The notes below the pieces were generated by a model. The model had not been told where the DNA came from, ran no database searches, and saw only the letters and a program-made list of their open reading frames with translations. The position numbers and the translations under genes are program-made. Shown here one piece after another: positions 51,130 through 59,111 of a stretch of DNA of 64,000 nt. The stretch spans positions 756,267 to 820,266 of the forward strand of contig NZ_KZ454938.1 of the NCBI RefSeq assembly GCF_002797325.1, written 5' to 3'. Every line of letters starts with the position of its first letter. Position 1 is the first letter of the stretch. The DNA comes from Bacillus sp. FJAT-45037. GTDB lineage: Bacteria; Bacillota; Bacilli; Bacillales; Bacillaceae_D.

Positions 51130-51971
51130 TGATAAATCAAACAACAGAGCCGAAAGAACAAAGCGGCACGGATGCTAAATTACTCGATGCGATTGCCTCA
51201 CGCAAGCGCCCTGACCGCCCGAGTGCATTATCTTCATCCTTAACCTTCGCCTCACGGGCTATGCTTCGGATTAAACATATCCCTGAGCAACTATTTGATG
51301 TGACTGTTTTTCCAATTATTTTTCTATTGATGTTTACGTATTTATTTGGTGGGGCGATTGCTGGCTCTACGAGTGAATATTTGCAATTCCTGCTTCCAGG
51401 TATTCTCGTCATGACTGTTTCACAAATTACGATGTACACAGGGATCGACTTGAACAATGATATTCGAAAAGGGATATTTGATCGTTTTCGTACATTACCG
51501 ATTTGGCTGCCGTCTGCATTAGTTGGAGCACTGCTTGTGGATGCGGTTCGTTACTCGATTGCATCAGCCATTATGATTAGTCTTGGTCTTCTGCTTGGAT
51601 TTCGACCAGATGGTGGGTTTATCGGGGTGATTGAAGCAGTAGCATTAATCTTATTTTTCTGCTTTAGCTTGTCATGGATCTGGACGACACTTGGATTAAT
51701 TATGCGTTCTGAAAAATCACTGATGATGGTAAGCATGATGGTACTTTTTCCACTCACCTTTGTCAGCAATGTGTTCGTTGACCCGGAGACTTTACCAGGC
51801 TGGTTGGAGAAGTTCGTTGACGTCAACCCGATCTCCCTGCTTGTAACGGCTGTTCGTGGATTGATGCACGGTACCGCGACATTAGAACAAATTGGCTGGG
51901 TCTTCTTTGTCTCCATCCTCATTATGGCAATATTCGCTCCACTTACGATGTACTTATACCGTAAGAAGTAA
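51126..51971 (+). CDS. ABC-2 permease, DrrB type
   Basis: A 281-residue permease with a cytoplasmic N-terminus and six membrane helices. The segment [22 protein letters not shown] is the coupling loop of DrrB-type permeases, and [21 protein letters not shown] precedes the last helix. It overlaps the ATPase gene by four bases (ATGA). A second, diverged copy of its last 36 codons lies at 53439. The substrate is unknown. Confidence 0.92.
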   Translation: MMINQTTEPKEQSGTDAKLLDAIASRKRPDRPSALSSSLTFASRAMLRIKHIPEQLFDVTVFPIIFLLMFTYLFGGAIAGSTSEYLQFLLPGILVMTVSQITMYTGIDLNNDIRKGIFDRFRTLPIWLPSALVGALLVDAVRYSIASAIMISLGLLLGFRPDGGFIGVIEAVALILFFCFSLSWIWTTLGLIMRSEKSLMMVSMMVLFPLTFVSNVFVDPETLPGWLEKFVDVNPISLLVTAVRGLMHGTATLEQIGWVFFVSILIMAIFAPLTMYLYRKK

Positions 51972-52006
51972 GTATAGGGATTAAATTCCTTGCTGACTTT
52001 GGCTTG

Positions 52007-52037
52007 AGCTTAGCGACTAGTTGTCGTTAAGCTTTTT
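52007..52037 (+). terminator. Terminator of the DrrAB-like operon
   Basis: AGCTTAGCGAC pairs with GTCGTTAAGCT and is followed by TTTT. The same hairpin recurs at 53570-53602. Confidence 0.85.
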
Positions 52038-52050
52038 AGGAGGTGTTTTT

Positions 52051-52531
52051 ATGAAAAAGAGTATATTAATAACAGGTATATCGTCTTTGCTATTATTTTC
52101 ATTTTCTAATACTACTTGGGCTGAAACGGACACTTATTATGACCCGCCTAAACCAAATTGGGAAGAAATATTTGAAAATATAGAAAGCTATCCTGAAACC
52201 GGTGTATCCTAGCCTGACTTTTATAAAAAACGAAGAAGAGAATAAAATTTCAGGGATACAAGTAGGGGCTATTGCAAGGGAAGATACCGTAGACATTTTA
52301 CTGATGAATAGTGAAGGAGAAATTTCTATATTTTTAGAAAAAGTTAATTTACACCAACAAGGGCTGTCAAGATTATTTGACAATAAAGAAAAGATGAATA
52401 TAAATAAGAATGATTACTTAATAATGTTGAATAACAGGGGTAACCACATATTGGCAGATGTTAAAACCATTATGGAGAGTGAACCCAATTATTTAACAAC
52501 GCATGAACAAATAATTAAAATTAGACACTAG
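52051..52531 (+). pseudogene. Secreted protein, apparently frameshifted
   Basis: ATG 52051, preceded by TAGGAGGTG, opens a 53-codon frame with a clear signal peptide (KKSILITGISSLLLFSFSNT, cleavage near TWA-ET) and a short mature part (TYYDPPKPNWEEIFENIESY) ending in TAG 52210. A second frame, shifted by one base and starting at GTG 52202, overlaps that end and continues for 109 codons (VYPSLTFIKNEEENKISGIQ and on) to 52531 without its own ribosome site. A single-base shift near 52200 would join them into one secreted protein of about 160 residues. Alternatively, a short secreted peptide and an unrelated frame overlap. Confidence 0.5.
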
Positions 52532-52550
52532 TTGAGTAAGTAAGACGAAT

Positions 52551-52590
52551 AACACCTATGCAGCAGAAATAGTCTGTTTAGGTGTTTTTT
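52551..52590 (+). terminator. Terminator, possibly bidirectional
   Basis: AACACCTA pairs with TAGGTGTT, followed by TTTTG. It overlaps the 3' end of the - strand gene at 52578. Confidence 0.7.
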
Positions 52591-53405
52591 GTATTACTCA
52601 TTAATATTTTGTAACTTTTCTTTGAAGTAGTTTTATCGCCAATATCTCTATTTCTTTTACTAACTATATATTTAGACTCACAGTGGCGGCAGGTGAGCTG
52701 GTAGAAAGAATAAGTCATATTCTTTTGCTGAGTATGGAACTTTGTAAACATTTGTCTTTCTTCTACAAAAACTTTAAATTTATTAGTATCTTTATCTATA
52801 AATAGTGGCTTAACTAGTTTTACATCTTTTAAATAGTCATCAATATCGGAATCAAATAGCCACTGTTCTTCTAAAAAGCCCTTCTTACATTCGTAACAGA
52901 TTATTCTTCGCCCCATAAAAATAAATAGTGATAAAAAGCTTCCTAACATAAAGAAAACGCCTTCTTTGGGTGATATGAGTATATAATCGGCAAAACTCAT
53001 TTGAGACTTGAGAGTATTTCCAATGGCTTCATTGTGTATAAAGCCGTCGCTAGAGAAATATGCGACATTGTATTGTATATACATTATTGCAAAGAAACTT
53101 ATAATTGCTAAAGGTATCCCATATAAAAATTTGGAATAACTAAATGAAGATTTCAAGTTGTTCAATATATAAAAGTAATAGAAAAATGTTGATGTTAGGC
53201 CCAAGAAAAGATATCCTTCGTAAGGAAATTTTAAACCTAGTTTTGAAGTCAAAGGTAGGCCAGATATTATAGCAAATAAGATTGAGAGACAGATTGATAA
53301 GCCACCAAAGAATAGTGCCAATAGAATGCTCCCCCCATCCATAAATATTTTGTAATTATTAAGGATCTTGAAATTGAAATTAGTATATATTGATAATATT
53401 ATCAT
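52578..53405 (-). CDS. Four-span membrane protein with C-terminal zinc ribbon, hypothetical
   Basis: A roughly 275-residue protein with about four or five membrane helices (in the first 190 residues) and a cytoplasmic tail with two CxxC pairs, ICYECKKGF and LTCRHCESKY, about 70 residues apart, which could bind one zinc. AAAGAG lies upstream of the ATG at 53405. The frame is open to 53459, but those extra codons lie in the duplicated permease segment and are not native. It is AT-rich and lies inside the segment bracketed by the permease tail repeats, so it is probably imported. Confidence 0.55.
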   Translation of the reverse strand: MIILSIYTNFNFKILNNYKIFMDGGSILLALFFGGLSICLSILFAIISGLPLTSKLGLKFPYEGYLFLGLTSTFFYYFYILNNLKSSFSYSKFLYGIPLAIISFFAIMYIQYNVAYFSSDGFIHNEAIGNTLKSQMSFADYILISPKEGVFFMLGSFLSLFIFMGRRIICYECKKGFLEEQWLFDSDIDDYLKDVKLVKPLFIDKDTNKFKVFVEERQMFTKFHTQQKNMTYSFYQLTCRHCESKYIVSKRNRDIGDKTTSKKSYKILMSNTKNT

Positions 53406-53438
53406 TTTTAACTCTTTTATCAAATTTATTTTTATAAA

Positions 53439-53548
53439 TGATGCACGGTATCGCGACATTTGAACAAAGTGGCTGGGTCTTCTTTGTTTTCATCTTCATT
53501 ATGGCAATCTTCGCACCACTAACCATGTACTTATATCGAAAGAAGTAA
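53439..53548 (+). pseudogene. Duplicated 3' end of the DrrB-like permease gene
   Basis: These 110 bases encode MHGIATFEQSGWVFFVFIFI, then [15 protein letters not shown] and a stop. The end of the intact permease (51864-51971) reads [20 protein letters not shown] and [15 protein letters not shown]. The similarity begins sharply at TGATGCACGG in both copies and continues into the shared terminator hairpin. Upstream of 53439 there is no permease sequence. The copy is either the scar of a duplication or the tail of a lost paralog. Confidence 0.85.
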
Positions 53549-53569
53549 GTAAATTTCTGATTGATTCGG

Positions 53570-53602
53570 GCTTAACGACTAGTAGTCGTTAAGCTTTTTT
53601 TT
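53570..53602 (+). terminator. Terminator, duplicate of 52007-52037
   Basis: GCTTAACGACT pairs perfectly with AGTCGTTAAGC around AGT and is followed by eight T. Confidence 0.88.
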
Positions 53603-53623
53603 GTTAAAAAACCCCACATAAAT

Positions 53624-53651
53624 TGAAACTTTTTCAAATCTATATTGTCTA
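53624..53651 (+). promoter_or_regulatory. ECF-sigma-type promoter of the sigma operon
   Basis: TGAAAC (53624-53629) and TGTCTA (53646-53651), spaced by exactly 16 bases, match the ECF consensus TGAAAC-N16-CGTCTA except for one base. It lies 44 bases before the first gene of the operon that encodes an ECF sigma factor, as expected for autoregulation. Confidence 0.75.
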
Positions 53652-53694
53652 TATAATGTGAGCTCATAGAAAATGAAGAGAGAGGTGTGGGGGC

Positions 53695-55644
53695 GTGGAG
53701 GTAATTAGTCGGTTTGTATTACATATAGAGAATTTCTTTTTACTTAGTCATTTCAGTCAATGGATTATTCAGTGGACGATAGCGGGGATTGCTATTTTTT
53801 CCTTGGTTACGTTGTGTATGAAAAATACTGATCTGTCCAAATCATCTGTTTATCTAGGGGTTGTTGTTCGATTGGTTTTACTTGTAGGACTGACAGTTGA
53901 GATGCTTCATCAAGTGAATGTAACGGAAATATCAGCTGTTTATGTTGAAAGGCAGCCGTCCTTACGACAGTTTCTACACTTTATGTTCTTTGGCTATATA
54001 GTTGTTGTTGGTTTTTATTACATTGTGACGATGAATCAGTTAAAGCGAAAAGGAATGTTTTTCACTTTTGATATTGCGGTCCTTAGCTTGCCAGTAATAC
54101 AACTATTAACGAGCTTCTTTTTTTATGTAGCAAGAGGTGAAATTTACCCGAGTGATGTGCTGGCATACTTAGTTATCTTGATAGGTGTCAGTGCGAGTTT
54201 GTATCTATTCTTTGAAAACTTTTGGCGTATATCTTGGAAAAAGGTAGTTGCCTTTTATGGATTTACTATAGGATTTGTTTGTTGGGTGTTCATCATGAAT
54301 CGAACGGGCCACATGTATGACATTATGGAGTTGACAAATCTATTTACCTTTCTTGCCCTATTACTAACGTTTCATCTTATCGGTAAAAGTAGCCATTTAA
54401 TAATTAAAAGATTAAAGCAACCATTTATTGTTTTAGTCACTCTACTATTCATTATTTTATCTAATCCCTTTTTAAATCTAGCGGATGTGGCGTTAACCTC
54501 GGCCCAATCTGACATCCAACTTCGTTACTTTGAGTCTGCTGAGCTGATCAATGTCGACGAAGCAAAAGAGATCGCTTCAAAGCTAACAAATGATACAGAA
54601 TTTACAATGAATCAACCAGAAACACAGGATTTTCATAATCGTTATTGGTTTAGGTCAGTGAACTATTCGATAGATATTGATGGAGTTTCGGGAAAAGTGA
54701 TGAATCTTCATCGCAAAACTGGTCCTATAGGGGACTCGTTAACTGAAGAAGAGTATATTGATCGCTCGTTTGATTATCTAGAAAAAACTGGACGAACGTT
54801 AATTGAGCGTTCGCAAATTAATACGGAGGCTAAGCAAGAAGGTGAGCGTTATACGATTCGACTATTCCCTAAAATGACGGATGGCTCGTCATATGGTGAG
54901 GATTGGATGCAAACAGAAATTACGTGGGAAAAGGAGTCTGTGGTCCAATTTCATGAACGACTAAACTTGTACAAAGTAGATTCATTACTAGGAGTGCAGA
55001 TCACAGAAGAGGGCATTGAGAAAACGTTGAAAGAGTGGTATGGATTAATAGGGAAGGAAGTACCTCCTTATGTTATTGATGATGTTCATAATGAATACAG
55101 TTATTTACCTGTAAGGATAAGTATTTCAACTAAAGCCGGTGAACGTGTACAAATAGATGGACGCACAGGAGATGTCATTGAATTTCAATTAGATCTTAAT
55201 GAAGAGATTGAGTTTGACGGAGAAGAAGTAGAAGAGATGATTGTGAAACAGTTAGATTTACATGAGCAAGAGTGGACGCGGAAAAAAAATACTTATTTTT
55301 ATGAGTGGAGTTTTAATGAGCCTGCTATAGATCAAATTTTCTATGTACATCGATTTAGTTACAGTGAAGTAGCCCCTGCTTTCAACTACAGTAGAGATAT
55401 TGATTATTTCAACCGACCTAGTGTCAAGGTTTCAGTGGCTAGTAGGAAGGAAGCTTTTGATGTGATTAAAGATGAGCTAGACTATACTCCTTATGCCACG
55501 AGATATAGATTGACTCAAGTTGTCGATGATGATGGGTTTGTTCGTTTAGCTTGGTTGATTGTTATTCGACCTTATCAAAAAGCAGAACATCAATTGTATC
55601 TTGTTGATATTGAAACAAAAGAATGGGTGGCACTTTATGAATAA
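53695..55644 (+). CDS. Large membrane protein with PepSY-like extracytoplasmic repeats, ECF operon
   Basis: A 649-residue protein: about eight membrane helices in the first 260 residues, then an extracytoplasmic part of about 380 residues with repeated units of the PepSY/YcdB kind (AKEIASKLTNDTEF...YSIDIDGVSGKVMNL, then YSYLPVRISISTKAGERVQI with DGRTGDVI). PepSY-like domains often inhibit proteases or sense envelope state. It starts at GTG 53695. Gene order places it first in an operon with an ECF sigma factor and two zinc-finger anti-sigma-like proteins, so an accessory sensor role is likely; this is inference. Confidence 0.7.
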   Translation: MEVISRFVLHIENFFLLSHFSQWIIQWTIAGIAIFSLVTLCMKNTDLSKSSVYLGVVVRLVLLVGLTVEMLHQVNVTEISAVYVERQPSLRQFLHFMFFGYIVVVGFYYIVTMNQLKRKGMFFTFDIAVLSLPVIQLLTSFFFYVARGEIYPSDVLAYLVILIGVSASLYLFFENFWRISWKKVVAFYGFTIGFVCWVFIMNRTGHMYDIMELTNLFTFLALLLTFHLIGKSSHLIIKRLKQPFIVLVTLLFIILSNPFLNLADVALTSAQSDIQLRYFESAELINVDEAKEIASKLTNDTEFTMNQPETQDFHNRYWFRSVNYSIDIDGVSGKVMNLHRKTGPIGDSLTEEEYIDRSFDYLEKTGRTLIERSQINTEAKQEGERYTIRLFPKMTDGSSYGEDWMQTEITWEKESVVQFHERLNLYKVDSLLGVQITEEGIEKTLKEWYGLIGKEVPPYVIDDVHNEYSYLPVRISISTKAGERVQIDGRTGDVIEFQLDLNEEIEFDGEEVEEMIVKQLDLHEQEWTRKKNTYFYEWSFNEPAIDQIFYVHRFSYSEVAPAFNYSRDIDYFNRPSVKVSVASRKEAFDVIKDELDYTPYATRYRLTQVVDDDGFVRLAWLIVIRPYQKAEHQLYLVDIETKEWVALYE

Positions 55645-55900
55645 GAAGGATGAATGTGTAGTTTTTCGAGATTTGTATGAGTTATATGTGGACGATGAAC
55701 TCGAAGTTGACTCAAAAGAATGGATGATGAGGCATGAGCAGGCATGTAGTGAATGTGTTATAGGATTAGATAAAAATGAGAGTGAAAGTTTTCATCAGGC
55801 AGATAAGGAGAAAATCTGGGGGATACGTATTATGATGACGTTGATGTATGCCCTGTTTATTTTGCTCTCAATCTGGATGTCCGTGTGGTATTTTTGGTAA
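55637..55900 (+). CDS. Anti-sigma-like protein with zinc-finger (zf-HC2) and one membrane helix
   Basis: An 87-residue protein with an N-terminal zinc-binding anti-sigma motif (RHEQACSEC, HxxxCxxC) after DLYELYVDDELE and one C-terminal membrane helix (about 65-86). This is the ZAS architecture of membrane-bound anti-sigma factors such as RsiW, shortened. The ATG at 55637 overlaps the end of the preceding gene by 8 bases, and its stop abuts the sigma start. It should hold the ECF sigma factor at the membrane. Confidence 0.82.
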   Translation: MNKKDECVVFRDLYELYVDDELEVDSKEWMMRHEQACSECVIGLDKNESESFHQADKEKIWGIRIMMTLMYALFILLSIWMSVWYFW

Positions 55901-56419
55901 ATGAGTAACTGGAAAACACTAGAAGAATTGTATGCTCTTTATTACGATGAGATCTATACATACTTATTTCAGCGCACTAGAAAAAAGGAGATAGCTCAAG
56001 ATTTAGCCCAAGATACCTTTATGAAAGCGTTCAAAGGACTAACTTCTTTTTCGGGAAAGTCGAGTATAAAAACATGGCTGTACACGATTGCTCATAACAC
56101 ATTCATTAATTGGTACCGCCGAGAAACGAAATTCATTCATTCACCCATTGAAGAATTGTTCACATTAGAGCAATACACGTATAAGGAGCCGGAAGAAGAA
56201 TTAGCTTATAAAAATGACCGCGAACAAATGATGCAAGCGATTCATTCATTGAAAGAAGAATATCAAACAGTCATTATTTTGCGTGAATATCAGGAGTTAT
56301 CCTACGATGAAATTGCTGATATATTGAATTGGAAGTTATCAAAAGTAAAGACGAACATACACCGAGCAAAGTTGGAATTGCGTAAACATATGACCAATAA
56401 TGGAGGCGAGGTAGAATGA
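55901..56419 (+). CDS. ECF-type RNA polymerase sigma factor
   Basis: A 172-residue sigma-70 family ECF factor. Region 2 holds YYDEIYTYLFQRTRKKEIAQ, DLAQDTFMKAFKGL and WLYTIAHNTFINWYRRE; region 4 holds EYQTVIILREYQELSYDEIA and LSKVKTNIHRAKLELRKHM. It directs RNA polymerase to envelope-stress promoters and probably to the one at 53624. It starts directly after the TAA of the upstream anti-sigma-like gene and overlaps the second one (ATGA), so all four genes are coupled. The exact subgroup is not clear. Confidence 0.95.
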   Translation: MSNWKTLEELYALYYDEIYTYLFQRTRKKEIAQDLAQDTFMKAFKGLTSFSGKSSIKTWLYTIAHNTFINWYRRETKFIHSPIEELFTLEQYTYKEPEEELAYKNDREQMMQAIHSLKEEYQTVIILREYQELSYDEIADILNWKLSKVKTNIHRAKLELRKHMTNNGGEVE

Positions 56420-56712
56420 ATTGTCATTTAGTAAGAGACCTGTTGCCTCTATATGTTGAAGGCGATTGCAGTGATAGAACCAATCAGTTAATCAAAGAAC
56501 ATTTAACGACTTGTAGGGAATGTCATGAACTCCATGAGTTGATGGAAGAACCTATTCATTTACCAATTGAGGATAAAGAAGAAATGATTGCTCAAAAACC
56601 AATCGAATCAACACTTTTTTGGAAGAAATATTACGGTGAATTGTTATGGAGGGGGATCGGGCTATTTCTGATGATCTATGTGGTAGTTGTGCTCATAACC
56701 TTATTGCGATAA
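56416..56712 (+). CDS. Second anti-sigma-like protein with zinc-finger (zf-HC2)
   Basis: A 98-residue protein with NCHLVRDLLPLYVEGDCSDR, the zinc motif IKEHLTTCRECHEL (HxxxCxxC) and one C-terminal membrane helix (about 78-96). Its layout is that of small YlaD/YxlC-like anti-sigma factors placed right after their sigma gene, so this one is the more conventional partner. The presence of another on the other side of the sigma gene is unusual. Confidence 0.85.
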   Translation: MNCHLVRDLLPLYVEGDCSDRTNQLIKEHLTTCRECHELHELMEEPIHLPIEDKEEMIAQKPIESTLFWKKYYGELLWRGIGLFLMIYVVVVLITLLR

Positions 56713-56752
56713 GAACAGCAGACGAAAAAAACTTCGCACCTAACACACTCAG

Positions 56753-56917
56753 TTAAAACATCTTCTGCAGTGCTACAATTTCTTTCGTTTTATTTGTTGA
56801 ACCTGTGTCTACATTAATAATTTCTTCTACGAGGTTTTTTACCGAATCGAGACATCTTGCTTTAGTATCCTCGTCACTTTTTAAAATGATGCTAAGACTA
56901 ATGGAATCATGATCCAC
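56753..56917 (-). pseudogene. Glycosyltransferase family 2 fragment
   Basis: A GTG at 56917 with GGAGAGG upstream opens 54 codons reading MDHDSISLSIILKSDEDTKA, RCLDSVKNLVEEIINVDTGS and TNKTKEIVALQKMF. This is the start of a TPR-type GT2 glycosyltransferase (compare SLCMIVKNEED..CLDSV..VDEIIVDTGSTDKT). The rest of the enzyme is missing, and the usual Val-Lys-Asn of the donor site is altered. A relic. Confidence 0.7.
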
Positions 56918-57010
56918 CCTCTCCTTTAAGTCACGATTTCCCTATTTTTTAAGGTATGTAAAAGGACAATTTATGCTGTATATCCTTTTTTATTTCGTTA
57001 TATAAAAAAA

Positions 57011-57060
57011 TCAATTGCGCCCTCAATTTCATCTTTCACATAAAATTGAGGGGCGATTGA
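57011..57060 (-). terminator. Terminator of the collagen-like gene
   Basis: TCAATTGCGCCCTCAATTT pairs with AAATTGAGGGGCGATTGA; on the - strand a T8 run follows. It is about 140 bases after the collagen-like gene. Confidence 0.85.
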
Positions 57061-57202
57061 TTGTAAGTTGATTGGATATACAAATTATTAAAATGGGTTC
57101 GTACTCGGTGAACTACAGATTTGTTCTTCAAATTCGCTCTTAATTGTCAAGAACGTTTAATGAAACCTCATTACAAATTCACTCTGATTTTATGAGAGTT
57201 CA

Positions 57203-57775
57203 TTATTGATCTAATTTTTTAATAACAATAGAAGCATTTACGTTTGTTGCTGTGCCTCCAGCTTGAGTCTGAAGGCCGACAGCTGCAGCAGATACATGAT
57301 TTCGAAGGGTAATAATATCTCCAGCTTCTACAGCGATTATAGCCTGACCGTTGTTTTGCTGAGTTCCTGCTCCTGAACCATAGACTGTCTCTGGAACCAA
57401 TACACCATTTATAAATATTGCGAATTGGTTTGGTTCTACACCAGACACGGAGAAAGTAACCTCGTAGTCTCCCGCAGTGGTAACTACAATTTCTGCGGTT
57501 CCAGGTATATGCGTAATTCCAGCTGTAGTTATTCCGGTGTTACTAAAAAGAACATCAGCATTTACAGCCACCGTCTGAGCAGTGAGGTTATAAATATAAC
57601 CATATTCAAGTAATCCCCCAGCTCCCGGAGGTCCTATTGGTCCCGGAGGTCCCACTGGTCCCCGAAGTCCCGGAGGTCCCGGAGGTCCCGGGGGACAAAT
57701 GCATTTCTTTTTTTTAGATTTGCATGTTTTACGCTTATAACATCTTTCACAACAATTATTTGAACTAAATTTCAT
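57203..57775 (-). CDS. Collagen-like (BclA-type) spore-surface glycoprotein, short
   Basis: A 190-residue protein with a Cys- and Lys-rich head (NNCCERCYKRKTCKSKKKKC), a short run of Gly-X-Y repeats (GPPGPPGLRGPVGPPGPIGP, eight or nine triplets) and a C-terminal beta-jelly-roll of the BclA/C1q-like kind (about 60-190, including GDYEVTFSVSGVEPNQFAIF). Such proteins form trimers on the exosporium or outer spore coat of Bacillus. The ATG at 57775 follows AAAGGAG by 8 bases; a GTG at 57784 is less likely. No membrane signal is present, consistent with assembly on spores from the mother cell. Confidence 0.87.
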   Translation of the reverse strand: MKFSSNNCCERCYKRKTCKSKKKKCICPPGPPGPPGLRGPVGPPGPIGPPGAGGLLEYGYIYNLTAQTVAVNADVLFSNTGITTAGITHIPGTAEIVVTTAGDYEVTFSVSGVEPNQFAIFINGVLVPETVYGSGAGTQQNNGQAIIAVEAGDIITLRNHVSAAAVGLQTQAGGTATNVNASIVIKKLDQ

Positions 57776-57784
57776 AATATTCAC

Positions 57785-58268
57785 TCCTTTTCTTTGTAGG
57801 TTATGACTGAAACTAACTTATTGCTTGTATTAATGCCTAAAAATCGATTACGTAATTTCAGTAGTATGATGAAACTTACGCCAGTAGTTAAAGGGAAGTG
57901 TAAACATAAAAAGACGAAGTGAGGATGATTCGAAACTACATGAAAGAGGACATAAATCATCACTAGATTCATTAGCAAGATTTAGTAACTTGAAATTTAT
58001 GTCGTATAGAAACATTGAAAAAATGGAATCCAAACATGCAAGAAGTAGCAGCAAGTATGTTGGCAAGTGAAAGCAATGCAAGTGAAGAAAAGTTACTAAG
58101 CTTAGCTTAATAACTTTTTTCTCTAACTGATTCATCTAAAAGAAGAGAATAGAAGTTTTGAAGGGTACGGAATATTCACTCGCACATGATTAAACGAACC
58201 TCGCTCCTAACACCTCTTATTTGGTATAATTTAGATGGATTTACATACGTTTGAGGGTCCGTTAGAAT
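57785..58268. other. Gene-free stretch upstream of the collagen-like gene
   Basis: No gene with a ribosome site was found. Short frames occur on both strands, for instance one ending KKWNPNMQEVAASMLASE near 58090, but they lack starts and family resemblance. The - strand promoter of the collagen-like gene must lie in the left part; no clear sigma-E or sigma-K boxes were identified by eye. Confidence 0.4.
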
Positions 58269-58295
58269 ACCGATCTTTTAAGTCATAGGGAGTAA
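58269..58295 (+). repeat. Direct repeat, copy 1 (27 bp)
   Basis: ACCGATCTTTTAAGTCATAG followed by GGAGTAA. It recurs with one change at 58998-59024, each copy ending in a GGAGTAA ribosome site. Confidence 0.65.
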
Positions 58296-58297
58296 CG

Positions 58298-58522
58298 ATG
58301 GGGGGCAGGATGTTGAAGGTGTTCTATGGAATCACAACTATTGTGTACTTCCTTTGGTTATTTGCATCACTTTGGTTTCCTGAACCAAGTTGGTGGTCTA
58401 TTTTCTCATCAAATCGTTCTACACATACACCACTATTCGAGCAGGTATCAATAGTGAAAGTGGCCATAAGTGTGTTTGTATTTGTGGCAATTTCTTTTGT
58501 TAACAAACGTTATAAGAATTAG
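58298..58522 (+). CDS. Small two-span membrane protein, hypothetical
   Basis: A 74-residue protein with two membrane helices (about 6-26 and 50-67) and aromatic-rich surroundings (FLWLFASLWFPEPSWWSIFS). AGGGAG lies 5 bases upstream of the ATG at 58298; a second ATG at 58310 with GGGGGGCAGG upstream is also possible. No family was recognised. It lies 42 bases before the DUF5412 gene and probably shares its transcript. Confidence 0.55.
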   Translation: MGGRMLKVFYGITTIVYFLWLFASLWFPEPSWWSIFSSNRSTHTPLFEQVSIVKVAISVFVFVAISFVNKRYKN

Positions 58523-58564
58523 CCTGTACTCTCGCTAGTACACTTAAATTAGGGGAGTAAACAG

Positions 58565-58930
58565 ATGAAAAAATTGCTCTTAGTAACTATTGTTTGGTTC
58601 TTTATCATACTGAGCGTTGTTGGTTACGCAGTTTATTGGATCTTTTTTGATTGGTCAAGGTTTGCTGATGAGTTAATCAATACATCTACATCCCCAAATG
58701 GTACATACACAATAAATGCTTATATTTCAGATGGTGGTGCGACGACTTCCTATGCTGTCTTAGGAGAGCTAGTATTTAATGAGAAGAAGAAGAGACCAAA
58801 AAAGATATATTGGCAGTATCGTACGGAAAAAGCAGAAATTGAATGGATGGATGATCAAACCGTGATGATTAACAAGGTTAAATTAAATCTACCACATGAA
58901 ACGTATGATTATAGAAGAGGAGTTAAGTAA
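58565..58930 (+). CDS. DUF5412-family anchored protein
   Basis: A 121-residue protein with one N-terminal membrane helix (about 5-28) and a beta-rich extracytoplasmic domain that shows the DUF5412 pattern: STSPNGTYTINAYISDGGAT, TSYAVLGELVF, then KKIYWQYRTEKAEIEWMDDQ and TVMINKVKLNLP. Function unknown. TAGGGGAG precedes the ATG. Confidence 0.8.
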   Translation: MKKLLLVTIVWFFIILSVVGYAVYWIFFDWSRFADELINTSTSPNGTYTINAYISDGGATTSYAVLGELVFNEKKKRPKKIYWQYRTEKAEIEWMDDQTVMINKVKLNLPHETYDYRRGVK

Positions 58931-58997
58931 GCGGAAATTCGTATTACTTGGTTCGCAGGGTTTTGGTCTGTCGCGCCTAATACCCATTTGCATACAA

Positions 58998-59024
58998 ACC
59001 GATCTTTTAAGTCATAAGGAGTAA
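58998..59024 (+). repeat. Direct repeat, copy 2 (27 bp)
   Basis: ACCGATCTTTTAAGTCATAA followed by GGAGTAA, matching 58269-58295. It is followed by a short GTG-started frame (HWFEDTYTNFIVLTK) that may be a remnant. Confidence 0.65.
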
Positions 59025-59111
59025 AGTGCATTGGTTTGAAGACACTTATACAAACTTTATTGTACTAACGAAGCTAGTTTGCGCCATTGATGAAAGGTGG
59101 AGGAATGAAAG

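Noticed and set aside
51551-51922. 123-codon - strand frame in the DrrB-like gene
   Set aside because: Antisense shadow of a well-supported permease; no ribosome site and no motif.
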